Of a stretch of DNA of 64,000 bases, positions 16,169-23,933 are shown piece after piece; the stretch's first letter is position 1, and the number at the start of each line of letters is the position of its first letter. The notes beneath the pieces are model-generated. The model worked only from the letters and a program-made list of their open reading frames with translations. It was not told the DNA's origin and made no database searches. The stretch comes from Actinoplanes italicus (lineage in GTDB: Bacteria > Actinomycetota > Actinomycetes > Mycobacteriales > Micromonosporaceae), in NCBI RefSeq assembly GCF_003001815.1, contig NZ_PVMZ01000028.1, positions 53,795 to 117,794 on the forward strand, in the 5' to 3' direction. The translations under genes and the position numbers were made by a program.

Positions 16169-16717
16169 TCACCACTGCGCGCCGGCGCGCTCCACGGTCA
16201 GGACCTCCAGGCCGGACGGGTGCAGCCGGTACTTGGTCATGCTGGTCAGCGCGGGGCCGTAGACGTGCACGCTCACCGCGGGCCGGGTCGAGCGGTTCTC
16301 GATCCGGTGGATGTGGTGGGTGCCGAAGCGACGGCCGGCGCCCTCGCCGAGCTCCCGGGAGACGATTCGGGTCGAACCGCCGCCCACCGAGACGGTGTCC
16401 TCGATCAACGTGCCGCTGTGCAGGTGGAACGCCCCGGCCGAGCCGCCGTGGTCGTGGATCTCGGTGCCCTGGCCGGGCATCCAGGTGAGCAGCCAGACCT
16501 CGTAGTCGTCGGTGCGGGCGAGGCGGTGATACCAGCGCTCGACCGGATCGAACCGGGGCGCGACGGCCCAGTCGGCGGCCGCGGCCGAGAACCGCTGAGC
16601 GATGGCGAGATGATCGTGCCGCGATGAACCTCTTTCAACCTGGCATGGCGCCGGAGCCTCCAGGTTCGCCTGCCGGCGCGGAGTTGCTGGGCCCTCGCCA
16701 AGTTGAAAAAGGTTCAC
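16169..16717 (-). CDS. Cysteine dioxygenase, type I
   Basis: The 182-residue cupin has the CDO iron site: HDH at residues 88-90 in TEIHDHGGSAGAFHLHSG and the third histidine in HHIHRIENRS (about 137). The C-terminal VSVHVYGPALTSMTKYRL is characteristic. Cysteine dioxygenase oxidises L-cysteine to cysteinesulfinate with O2 in the cytosol. The GTG start has GGAGGG 7 bases upstream. A strong palindrome in the promoter and an inverted repeat that includes the start codon suggest regulation. The first 35 residues are not conserved-looking and derive partly from that repeat. Confidence 0.88.
   Translation of the reverse strand: MNLFQLGEGPATPRRQANLEAPAPCQVERGSSRHDHLAIAQRFSAAAADWAVAPRFDPVERWYHRLARTDDYEVWLLTWMPGQGTEIHDHGGSAGAFHLHSGTLIEDTVSVGGGSTRIVSRELGEGAGRRFGTHHIHRIENRSTRPAVSVHVYGPALTSMTKYRLHPSGLEVLTVERAGAQW
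16626..16715. repeat. 19-bp inverted repeat enclosing the start of the cysteine dioxygenase gene
   Basis: Arms 16626-16644 (gaacctctttcaacctggc) and 16697-16715 (gccaagttgaaaaaggttc) pair with two mismatches over 19 bp. In the minus-strand mRNA the right arm is the first coding sequence, just inside the GTG start, and the left arm is codons 25-31. A hairpin could occlude initiation, or the pair could be ends of a small element. Confidence 0.7.
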
Positions 16718-16744
16718 TGCACTGCCCTCCGGGAGGCTCTATAT

Positions 16745-16765
16745 AACCTATAGACAAGATAGGTT
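16745..16765. promoter_or_regulatory. Candidate operator in the cysteine dioxygenase promoter
   Basis: aacctat (16745-16751) and ataggtt (16759-16765) are perfect inverted 7-bp arms with a 7-nt spacer, in an AT-rich segment 28 bases upstream of the gene and overlapping its likely -10 region. It looks like a dimeric regulator site; the regulator is not in the window. Confidence 0.45.
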
Positions 16766-17069
16766 TTACCACATGATCGACGGCGGTGTGCGGCTTTCCG
16801 CCGGATGTCATGGTCTCGAAAGAGGCTTGTTGAACTTTGCCTCTTTCTGGAGGTGGTGCGAAAAACTTCACACAGCAATCGATCCGACACGCTGCGTTGA
16901 TTAAATCGGTCGATGTGTCACCGAATCGGCCTACCCCGATCGGCCGTTCCGCCGAAATACGCTGCTCAGACGGTCCCTGCCTAATAGGGAAGGCTATATG
17001 GTGACCAGCGCGCCCGGAACCGGGTCGCCGGAGGCCCCCCTCTGATGTCCTGACAGCGAGGACGGACAC

Positions 17070-18206
17070 GTGTTGAAGTCACGCCGCGGACTGCTCGCGG
17101 CCGGCATAACCGCCGCCGTGGTCGGCTCCATCGGAGTCGTCTCGACTCTCAACGCGGGCGCGGAGCAGATTCCGGAAGCCCCTACCCCGGCGGTCGCCCC
17201 GGCCGATCCGGCTCCGGCGACCGCGACGGAAGCCGCCGAGGCGGCCCCCAAGCTGACCCCACCCGCAAAGCTTCCGTGGGGCGAGCGGCCCGGCAAGATC
17301 CGCACCGGACGCGGCGGCGCCAGCAGCAAGTCGCTGAAGGCGGCCGGCCTGGACGCGGCCGCGCCTGACGCGACCGGCGAGGAGGCCGACGAGGAGTACG
17401 CGCCGAAGGGCCGCTCCTCCCGCAAGTCCTTCCTCAAGTCGGAGCGGACCAAGGTCATCCCGCCGACCCCACCGGCGGTCAACGCGGCCGCCGACGACCC
17501 GAAGGTCTACTTCCACTACGGCGTCGGCTCACAGGCCGCCGTCACCGAGGGTGCCTACGCCAACTTCTCGATCAGCAAGCCGGCGCTGGCCAAGGAGGAC
17601 TACCACACGCTGGCCGAGCTGGCCGTGCAGAAGGGCGACCGCGAGAACGCCCAGATCGTCGAGGTCGGCTGGAACGTGGACCGGGTCGTCAACGGCGACG
17701 ACGACCCGCACCTGTTCGTCTTCCACTGGGTCAACGGCAAGGGCAAGTGCTACAACGGCTGCGGCTTCGTGCAGTACAGCAAGAACATCCGCCCCGGCGA
17801 CACCCTGCCGCAGGACGTGACGAAGCGGTTCGGCATCCAGTACTTCGACAACGCCTGGTGGATCGCCTACGACTCGGAGTGGGTCGGCTACTTCCCGGCC
17901 AGCCTGTGGACCGTCGACTTCTCCAAGAGCGAACTGGTTCAGTTCTTCGGTGAGGTGGCCTCCCCCAGTGCGAAGCCCTGTAGCGACATGGGCAACGGCG
18001 TCGAGCCCCTGATCAAGGAGGTCGACAAGGAACCCGTGCCGGATCCCAAGGCCGCCAAGATCGGTAGTGTGTCCTACCTGAACGGTCCGAAGGTCGACCT
18101 GTACGTGCGTCCCGAGGGCGTGCACGAGAAGCTCGAGGACAGGATCTACCCTCCCAACAAGCTGAGCGCTCGAACGTTCAGCTTCAGCGGGCCGGGAGCC
18201 TGCTGA
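17070..18206 (+). CDS. Secreted neprosin-like (DUF239) protein
   Basis: The 378-residue product has an N-terminal signal sequence (about 1-32), an Ala/Pro-rich linker to about residue 140, and a C-terminal domain with the neprosin pattern. Key parts are AQIVEVGWNVDR, DPHLFVFHWVNG, CYNGCGFVQ and WWIAYDSEWVGYFPASLW. Neprosins are glutamic peptidases that cut after proline, first known from plants; bacterial relatives are less studied. Two strand-borne glutamates in the EVGW and DSEW segments fit the known catalytic pair, by inference. Start GTG at 17070 (TTG at 17073 possible), with GAGGA upstream. A terminator hairpin follows. Confidence 0.75.
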   Translation: MLKSRRGLLAAGITAAVVGSIGVVSTLNAGAEQIPEAPTPAVAPADPAPATATEAAEAAPKLTPPAKLPWGERPGKIRTGRGGASSKSLKAAGLDAAAPDATGEEADEEYAPKGRSSRKSFLKSERTKVIPPTPPAVNAAADDPKVYFHYGVGSQAAVTEGAYANFSISKPALAKEDYHTLAELAVQKGDRENAQIVEVGWNVDRVVNGDDDPHLFVFHWVNGKGKCYNGCGFVQYSKNIRPGDTLPQDVTKRFGIQYFDNAWWIAYDSEWVGYFPASLWTVDFSKSELVQFFGEVASPSAKPCSDMGNGVEPLIKEVDKEPVPDPKAAKIGSVSYLNGPKVDLYVRPEGVHEKLEDRIYPPNKLSARTFSFSGPGAC

Positions 18207-18221
18207 GAATCGATCTTTCCG

Positions 18222-18266
18222 ACGTCGATGCCCGGTCCTCGAACGAGGGCCGGGCATCGACGTTTT
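18222..18266 (+). terminator. Intrinsic terminator with T tract
   Basis: acgtcgatgcccggtcctcg and its near-perfect reverse copy at 18244-18263 form a stem of nearly 20 bp, followed by TTTT at 18263-18266. Confidence 0.8.
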
Positions 18267-18355
18267 CCGGTTTTCCGGGCCACCTTTGAACCTGTCCACG
18301 TGCCACGATGTACATCCGGGTGGCCGGGCCGAACCCGAGGGGAGAGCTGGCGCCG

Positions 18356-18877
18356 ATGAAGCGACGGGGAAACCCCGACGAGCAACTGATGACCGCGCTC
18401 TACACCGAACACTATTCCGTCCTGATCAACTTCGTCTCCCGGTACGTCAACGACCGGCACAAGGCGGAGGACCTGGTTCAGGAGACCCTGTTACGAGCCT
18501 GGAAGCACATCGACCACCTCGACCCGGAACCGGGGCGGACCAGGTCGTACCTGCTCACCATCGCTCGCAACGTGGTGACCAACGCCTGGCGCGCCGAACA
18601 GCGCCGGCCGAAGCTGGTCGCCGATGAGAACGCGGTCAACTCGGTGCCGTCGGCAGACAATGTTGATCAGATGGTGGAAGGCTGGCTGGTGGCGGAGGCG
18701 CTGGAACGCCTCTCGCCGGAGCACCGGGCGGTGATCCAGCAGATGTACTACGAGGGGCAGAGCGTGGCGGACGCGGCGCGAAGACTTTCGGTGCCGGAGG
18801 GCACGGTGAAATCGCGCGCCTACTATGCCGTTCGCGCGCTGCGGACCGTCTTCGAGGAGATGGGGATGCTGCGATGA
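18356..18877 (+). CDS. ECF RNA polymerase sigma factor
   Basis: The 173-residue protein has region 2 (YTEHYSVLINFVSRYVND, DLVQETLLRAWKH) and region 4 (LSPEHRAVIQQMYYEGQSVA, VPEGTVKSRAYYAVRALR). It resembles the SigL/SigK-type ECF group of actinobacteria. The ATG at 18356 follows GGGGAGAG; an upstream ATG at 18308 is less likely. The last codons overlap the start of the anti-sigma gene (ATGA), so the pair is coupled. The target regulon cannot be told; autoregulation is usual. Confidence 0.9.
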   Translation: MKRRGNPDEQLMTALYTEHYSVLINFVSRYVNDRHKAEDLVQETLLRAWKHIDHLDPEPGRTRSYLLTIARNVVTNAWRAEQRRPKLVADENAVNSVPSADNVDQMVEGWLVAEALERLSPEHRAVIQQMYYEGQSVADAARRLSVPEGTVKSRAYYAVRALRTVFEEMGMLR

Positions 18878-19593
18878 GCGACCTCGACGACCACCAGACC
18901 CTGCACCGGTTGCTGGGTGGCTATCTCCTCGGTGGGCTGGACGAGGCGGACACCGAAAAGCTCGACGCCCACCTCGCCGAATGCGCGGAGTGCCGGGCCG
19001 AACTGGACCGGCTGTCACCCGTACCCGAAATGCTTCAGAGAATGCCGGACGCGCGGCACCTCGGAGGTGGGGCGGCGCTCGCGGTCAGTCCGACCGCGAG
19101 GCCGAGCTCGCAGAACATCGAGACGCTGCTCAGCAGGATGCGGGCGGAGAAGTTCAAGGAGACCCGGACCAACCGGGTGCGGTGGCTCGCCGCCGCGGCC
19201 GTCACGCTGATCGCCGCCGCCGGTGTCACCTACGGGATCTTCACGAATACCGGGACACCGTCCAAGGAGCCGACGGCGATCTCCAGTGTGCAGTTGATCA
19301 ACGCGCGGTTCCAGCCTGCACAGGGCAGCCGGCTGGCCGGAGAGGCGAAGCTCACGCCGAAGAAGTGGGGCGTCGAGGTGTCCCTCGACGTGACCGGCAT
19401 CAGCGGCAACGGCCCGTTCCTCTGCCTGGTCCGCAACAAGGCAGGCCAGACCGAGCAGGCCGCGGTCTGGGGCGGTACCACGGACGGTGAGGCGAAACTG
19501 ACCGGCGCGAGTTCGAACATGTCGGCTGACGTCGACGCGGTCCTGGTCACCGACCGGGACGGCAAGGTGCTCGGCACGGCGACGGTGACCTGA
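18874..19593 (+). CDS. Membrane anti-sigma factor with zinc-finger (ZAS) motif
   Basis: The 239-residue protein starts in the last codons of the sigma gene. The N-terminal part carries the ZAS motif H33-x3-C37-x2-C40 in LDAHLAECAECRAEL, which binds the cognate sigma factor, often in a redox-sensitive way. One transmembrane segment lies near residues 107-127 (RWLAAAAVTLIAAAGVTYGIF). The extracytoplasmic domain is a beta-rich anti-sigma-K/RskA-like sensor (about 140-239). It holds the sigma factor at the membrane until a signal releases it. Confidence 0.88.
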   Translation: MSDLDDHQTLHRLLGGYLLGGLDEADTEKLDAHLAECAECRAELDRLSPVPEMLQRMPDARHLGGGAALAVSPTARPSSQNIETLLSRMRAEKFKETRTNRVRWLAAAAVTLIAAAGVTYGIFTNTGTPSKEPTAISSVQLINARFQPAQGSRLAGEAKLTPKKWGVEVSLDVTGISGNGPFLCLVRNKAGQTEQAAVWGGTTDGEAKLTGASSNMSADVDAVLVTDRDGKVLGTATVT

Positions 19594-19625
19594 CCATCGC
19601 GAATCCGGTTGCCGGGGCGGGTTGA

Positions 19626-20654
19626 ATGATGACCATGAAACTCAGCCTCGGTGACCGTGTCGCCGTCGTCTCGCCCTCCTTCGCCGCGCCGGCGATCTTC
19701 CCGGCCGTGCACGAACTGGGCCTGCGGCGGATCCGTGACGAGCTCGGCCTGGAGCCGGTGGAGTTTCCCACCACCCGTCAGGCCTCGTCCCCGGCCGACC
19801 GGGCCGCCGACCTGATGGCGGCCTATGCCGACCCGTCCATCCGTGCGGTGCTGGCGACCATCGGCGGCGACGACCAGATCACCGTGCTGCCGTACCTCGA
19901 TCCCGCGGTGTTCCGGGCCGACCCCAAGCCGTTCCTCGGGTTCTCCGACAACACGAACCTGCTGAACTGGCTCTGGTTCCACGGCATCCCGGCATTCCAC
20001 GGCGGTTCGACCATGGTGCATCTGGGGCGCGGCGCGGGGATCTCCCCGGAACACCTCGTGTCTGTGCGGGCGGCCCTTTTCGGCGGAGGCGAGCTGGAGA
20101 TCGAACCGGTCGCGGATTTCTGCGAGGAGGAGATGAACTGGGAGGATCCGCGGGCGCTGGTCGAGTCGCCGCCGTCGGTGCCCAGCCCGGGACGGTTCTG
20201 GCACCGCCCGGACCGGGTGGTGACCGGCAGCACCTGGGGTGGCTGCCTGGAGATCCTGCACTCGAACCTGGCAGCCGGGCGCTGGATCCACCCGGCCGAG
20301 CGCTATGCCGGTTCGGTGCTGCTGCTGGAGACCTCCGAGGAGATGCCCTCCGGCGAGCAGGTGTTCCGGATGCTTCGTGACTTCGGCGAGCGCGGGCTGT
20401 TGCGGCAGTTCCCGGCCGTGCTCGTGGCGACCGCGAAGGCCAGCGTCTTCTTCAACCCCCGCCCGGTGGAGCAGCGGGACACCTATCGGGAGGAACAGAG
20501 GGCCGCCGTGCTCAGGGCGTTCGAGACGTACCACCCGGAGGCCATGGTGGTCTTCGGGGTCGATTTCGGGCACACCTCGCCGCAGTGGGTGCTGCCCTAC
20601 GGCGGCCCGATCACGGTCGACGGACTGAACCGCCGGATCACGGCCCGTTATTAG
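19626..20654 (+). CDS. S66 family LD-carboxypeptidase/MccF-like protein
   Basis: The 342-residue protein has the S66 fold. The nucleophile Ser107 lies in FLGFSDNTNLLNWLW, with TGSTWGGCLEIL and a C-terminal FGHTSPQWVLPYG bearing the catalytic His. S66 enzymes include cytosolic LD-carboxypeptidases that recycle murein tetrapeptides and MccF, which inactivates microcin C-like aminoacyl-nucleotides. The FSDNT motif and a long insert make the MccF-like branch more likely, but I cannot decide. ATG candidates at 19626, 19629 and 19635 are all in frame. The stop overlaps the convergent receiver gene. Confidence 0.85.
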   Translation: MMTMKLSLGDRVAVVSPSFAAPAIFPAVHELGLRRIRDELGLEPVEFPTTRQASSPADRAADLMAAYADPSIRAVLATIGGDDQITVLPYLDPAVFRADPKPFLGFSDNTNLLNWLWFHGIPAFHGGSTMVHLGRGAGISPEHLVSVRAALFGGGELEIEPVADFCEEEMNWEDPRALVESPPSVPSPGRFWHRPDRVVTGSTWGGCLEILHSNLAAGRWIHPAERYAGSVLLLETSEEMPSGEQVFRMLRDFGERGLLRQFPAVLVATAKASVFFNPRPVEQRDTYREEQRAAVLRAFETYHPEAMVVFGVDFGHTSPQWVLPYGGPITVDGLNRRITARY

Positions 20655-21127
20655 GCCGTGTGCCGGTACGGGGCCGGTGCCGCTGTCTCCTCGACCACGG
20701 CGTGCCGGGCCGCGAGCAGGGCGGCGCGGGCCGCCGCCGCCGAGCGCGCCGCGGAACTGGGCTTGGTCCGCAGCAGGGTCTCCAGGTGTGCCGTCAGCTC
20801 GGCCCGGCTGAACGGCTTGGCCAGGAAGTCGTCGGCTCCGGCGTGCAGCGCGGTCATGATCTGGTGTCGGTGCACGTCAGCGCTGACCACCATGATCGGC
20901 AGGAGTTGGGTCTCCGGCGAGCTGCGGATCTGGCGGCACAGTTCGATGCCCGAGACGCCCGGCATCCTGACGTCGATCAGGGCGGCGTCGATACCGCCCG
21001 CGTTGAGCAGGGCGAGTGCGCTGGAGGAGTCGGCGGCGCTCACCACGTCGTAGCCGAGCCGGTGCAGCGCGAGGGTCAGCAATTCGCGATGGTCGACCTC
21101 GTCGTCGGCGATCAACACGGTGGGCAC
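20651..21127 (-). CDS. Response regulator, receiver domain only
   Basis: The 158-residue protein begins VPTVLIADDEVDH and is a CheY-like receiver: acidic pair at residues 8-9, phosphoacceptor Asp52 in ALIDVRMPG, VVSAD as the Thr/Ser position and Lys in FLAKPF. After residue 125 there is an Ala/Arg-rich tail without an output domain. The GTG start is fixed by GGGAGG 5 bases upstream; the long upstream open frame is spurious. No histidine kinase is adjacent, so it is an orphan. Confidence 0.85.
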   Translation of the reverse strand: MPTVLIADDEVDHRELLTLALHRLGYDVVSAADSSSALALLNAGGIDAALIDVRMPGVSGIELCRQIRSSPETQLLPIMVVSADVHRHQIMTALHAGADDFLAKPFSRAELTAHLETLLRTKPSSAARSAAAARAALLAARHAVVEETAAPAPYRHTA

Positions 21128-21212
21128 GGGAACCTCCCGGAAATGAGGCGGACTGCCGCTACTCCTGTTCGGCAACCGGGAAGATCGGCTGAGCGCGAAA
21201 TAGGGTGGGGGC

Positions 21213-22226
21213 ATGCGTGCAGCCGTTTTCGACGAGCCGGGCCCCGCTTCCGTACTGCGTATCGCCGACCGTGGGCTGCCTGTGGCCGGCGCCGGGCAGG
21301 TGCGCGTCCGCATCGTCCTGTCGGCTGTGAACCCGACCGACACCGGTACAAGAGCGGGCCGTGGCGTACCCGATGGGGTCGCTCCGCCGCGGGTGCCGAA
21401 CCAGGACGGCGCCGGTGTGGTGGACGCGCTCGGCATCGGGGTGACCGGTCTGGAACCCGGTGACCGGGTCTGGGTGTGGGACGCCGGTTACGGCCGGGCG
21501 AACGGCACCGCCCAGGAGTACGTGGTGCTGCCCCGTCACCAGGTGGTGCGGATGAACGACGACGTCCCGTTCGAGGTCGGCGCCGATCTGGGCATCCCGG
21601 CACTGACCGCGCACCGCTGTCTCACGGTGGCCGCCGACGGCCCGGCACGGCTGGCGCCCGGCGCGCTGGCCGGCCGCACGGTGCTGGTCGCCGGCGGTGC
21701 GGGCGCGGTCGGCAACGCGGCGATCCAGCTGGCCAAGTGGGCCGGGGCGACCGTGCTGACCACGGTCAGCTCGAAGGAGAAGGCGGAGCTCGCGCTCGCC
21801 GCCGGCGCCGACGCGGTGATCGACTACCTCCAGGAGGACGTCGCGGCCCGGGTGCGCGAGATCAGCCCGGACGGGCCGGAGTTGATCGTCGAGGTCGACA
21901 CCGACAACCTCGACGTGGACCTGGACGTGATCGCTCCCGGCGGCAACATCGCGATCTACGTCGCCGGGAGGCTCAGCCTGCCGAGTTTCAAGGCGATGCT
22001 GAAGAACGCGAGCCTCGACTTCGTGCTGACCTACACGACCACGCCCAAGGAGAAGGCCGACGCGGTCGCGGCGGTCGCCGAGGCGGTCCACGCGGGCGCG
22101 TTCCGTGTCGGCGAGGATGCCGGACTGCCGATCCTGCGGTTCCCACTGGGCCGGATCGCGGAGGCGCACGAGGCCGTCGAGAACCACGCGATCGGCAAGG
22201 TCGTCGTCGAGGTCACTGCCCCCTGA
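21213..22226 (+). CDS. NADPH:quinone oxidoreductase (zinc-independent MDR family)
   Basis: The 337-residue protein has a GroES-like N-terminal domain and a Rossmann domain with VLVAGGAGAVGNAAIQLAKW at about 165-184, the zeta-crystallin/QOR signature. It lacks the structural zinc cysteines. Such enzymes reduce quinones or enones with NADPH. TAGGGT at 21201-21206 lies 6 nt before the ATG, so the gene is probably leaderless. Its 3' end overlaps the end of pseG on the other strand by 14 bases. Confidence 0.87.
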   Translation: MRAAVFDEPGPASVLRIADRGLPVAGAGQVRVRIVLSAVNPTDTGTRAGRGVPDGVAPPRVPNQDGAGVVDALGIGVTGLEPGDRVWVWDAGYGRANGTAQEYVVLPRHQVVRMNDDVPFEVGADLGIPALTAHRCLTVAADGPARLAPGALAGRTVLVAGGAGAVGNAAIQLAKWAGATVLTTVSSKEKAELALAAGADAVIDYLQEDVAARVREISPDGPELIVEVDTDNLDVDLDVIAPGGNIAIYVAGRLSLPSFKAMLKNASLDFVLTYTTTPKEKADAVAAVAEAVHAGAFRVGEDAGLPILRFPLGRIAEAHEAVENHAIGKVVVEVTAP

Positions 22227-23211
22227 GCAGGGCGTCCGCGACCCGTTCGACGCCACGGCCGTCGACCGCCGCCCATCCGCGAACGGCGAGCGCGGTGCGT
22301 TCGGCCGGGTTCAGGAGCAGCCTCCGCAGGGTGGTCACCGCATCGTCGCCGAGTTCTCCGAGACGGCCCAGCCCGGCGGCGTAGCCGTGCGCGACGGTCC
22401 GTTCGTACCCGATGATCTGGTTGTCGACGACCCAGACCAGCGCGGCCGCCCGGCCCAGGCAGAGCAGCTCCCAGGTCGACGTGCCGCTCGCGCTGACCAC
22501 GAGATCGGCGTCGGCGAGCAGCTCCGGCAGCCGGTCGGTCGGGTCGATGATCTCGAAGTGCTGGCCCTCACCGGCCGGGATCGCGAGCAGTTCGGCGCGC
22601 AGGGACGCGTCGGCGGCCACGACGGTTGCGTCGAAGGGCACCGCGGCGTCCGCGAGCAGCCGGGCAACCTGCGGCGCGGCACGATAGGCGTCGGTCCCGC
22701 CGAAGAAGGCGACGACCTTGGGCGTACGGGCGAACGAGCTCACCGGTGCCGCTGAGGGCCGCAACCGCCGTACCGAGGCCCGCAGCAGTGCATGATCGAG
22801 ACCGGCCAGCCGGACGTCACCTATGTCGAGCACGGCGTCCAGATTCTGGTCGACGTAGATGTCGGCGTCCTGCCCGCGCGGATCACCGTCCACGATGGCC
22901 AGAACGATCGTTCCGTCCGCCCGGACCGCTTTGCTGTGCGACGGCGGCAGCGTGTACGAGTCGATGACCAGCGCGTCCAGTGCCAGCCGGCGGCACGCCG
23001 CGACCAGGCCCACCTCGTCGTAGGGCGCCGGATGCCACGACAGCCCGCGCTGTTCCAGCTGCGCCTCGGCCCAGGCCACCCCGCCCAGATCGCTGAGGAA
23101 GTGAACGTCGACGCCGCGTGCGGTCAGTTCCTCGGCCAGCGCCACGCACCGCACCAGATGCCCGACCCCGGTCCGTGAACCCGCGTCACACCGGATCCCG
23201 ATGGTGTTCAA
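22213..23211 (-). CDS. pseG: UDP-sugar hydrolase of pseudaminic acid synthesis (PseG-like)
   Basis: The 332-residue GT-B-fold protein begins with the PseG signature IRCDAGSRTGVGHLVRC, in which the glycine/histidine loop binds the UDP-sugar. It has a nucleotide-binding C-terminal half (VSASGTSTWELLCLG). PseG removes UDP from UDP-2,4-diacetamido-2,4,6-trideoxy-altropyranose before condensation by PseI. The TTG start is set by its TTGA overlap with the pseF stop. It is the last gene of the pseB-pseG operon. The 667-residue open frame that contains it continues upstream only by chance. Confidence 0.88.
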   Translation of the reverse strand: MNTIGIRCDAGSRTGVGHLVRCVALAEELTARGVDVHFLSDLGGVAWAEAQLEQRGLSWHPAPYDEVGLVAACRRLALDALVIDSYTLPPSHSKAVRADGTIVLAIVDGDPRGQDADIYVDQNLDAVLDIGDVRLAGLDHALLRASVRRLRPSAAPVSSFARTPKVVAFFGGTDAYRAAPQVARLLADAAVPFDATVVAADASLRAELLAIPAGEGQHFEIIDPTDRLPELLADADLVVSASGTSTWELLCLGRAAALVWVVDNQIIGYERTVAHGYAAGLGRLGELGDDAVTTLRRLLLNPAERTALAVRGWAAVDGRGVERVADALLRGQ

Positions 23212-23933
23212 GCCTGCTCCAGGTCCTTCTGCATGATGTGCGCGTTCAGCTCCGCCAGCTCCGGACGCAGACCCAGCCAGTCGGCGATCTCGCGGACCGC
23301 CACCGGCGCGTCGCCGAAGTGGTCGACGATCGCCTCGATGAGCCGCCAGTCGTCCTCGGTGTCGAGGGTGAGCCGCAGGCCCGACATGTCCGGCTGCGCG
23401 GTCAGGCCGATCAGGTCGAAGTCGGCCGGATGGGTGTAGACGTACGACGTCACGTGGGTGCGGTGATGGTCGTACGCCAGCTTGTCGATCTCCTTGAGCA
23501 CCGCGGCCCGGACCACCTCGACGTCCAGGCCGCGCGGCAGCGTCCGGGTGATCGACGTGGTCAGGTAGTCGACGCCGGCCGCCGCGAACACCCGGTACGC
23601 CCGCGCGACCAGCCGCGGGTCGAGCAGCGGGCAGTCGGCGGTGAACCGCAGCACGTCGTCGGCCGACCGGGTCTCCAGCACCCCGAGGAACCGGGTGAGC
23701 ACGTCGTCGACCGGCCCGCGGTGGCAGTCGACGCCGATCGCCGCGCACTCGGCCTCGATCGCGTCGTCGTCGGGCAGGATCGTGGTGGCGACGACGAGGT
23801 CGTCGAGGACGCCGCTCTCCCGGGCGGCGTGGGCCACCCGGTCGAGGACGGTCCGTCCGCCGAGGCGGCGCAGCACCTTGCCGGGCAGCCGGGTGGAGCC
23901 CATCCGGGCCTGAATGATGCCGAGGGTGGTCAT
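23208..23933 (-). CDS. pseF: Nonulosonate cytidylyltransferase (PseF/SpsF-like)
   Basis: The 241-residue nucleotidyltransferase begins with LGIIQARMGSTRLPGKVL, the CTP-binding loop of the SpsF/NeuA group. It continues with VVATTILPDDDAI and the metal-binding FTADCPLLDPRL. It would activate the free sugar as CMP-nonulosonate. The name pseF follows from its place between pseC and pseG; the family also contains SpsF proteins of other pathways, so specificity is inferred. ATGA overlap with the upstream gene and TTGA overlap with pseG show translational coupling. Confidence 0.82.
   Translation of the reverse strand: MTTLGIIQARMGSTRLPGKVLRRLGGRTVLDRVAHAARESGVLDDLVVATTILPDDDAIEAECAAIGVDCHRGPVDDVLTRFLGVLETRSADDVLRFTADCPLLDPRLVARAYRVFAAAGVDYLTTSITRTLPRGLDVEVVRAAVLKEIDKLAYDHHRTHVTSYVYTHPADFDLIGLTAQPDMSGLRLTLDTEDDWRLIEAIVDHFGDAPVAVREIADWLGLRPELAELNAHIMQKDLEQA

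Noticed and set aside
18286..18312. Autoregulatory ECF promoter (tgaacc...gatgta) before the sigma gene
   Set aside because: The match to a GGAAC/GTC-type promoter is too weak to list as a feature.
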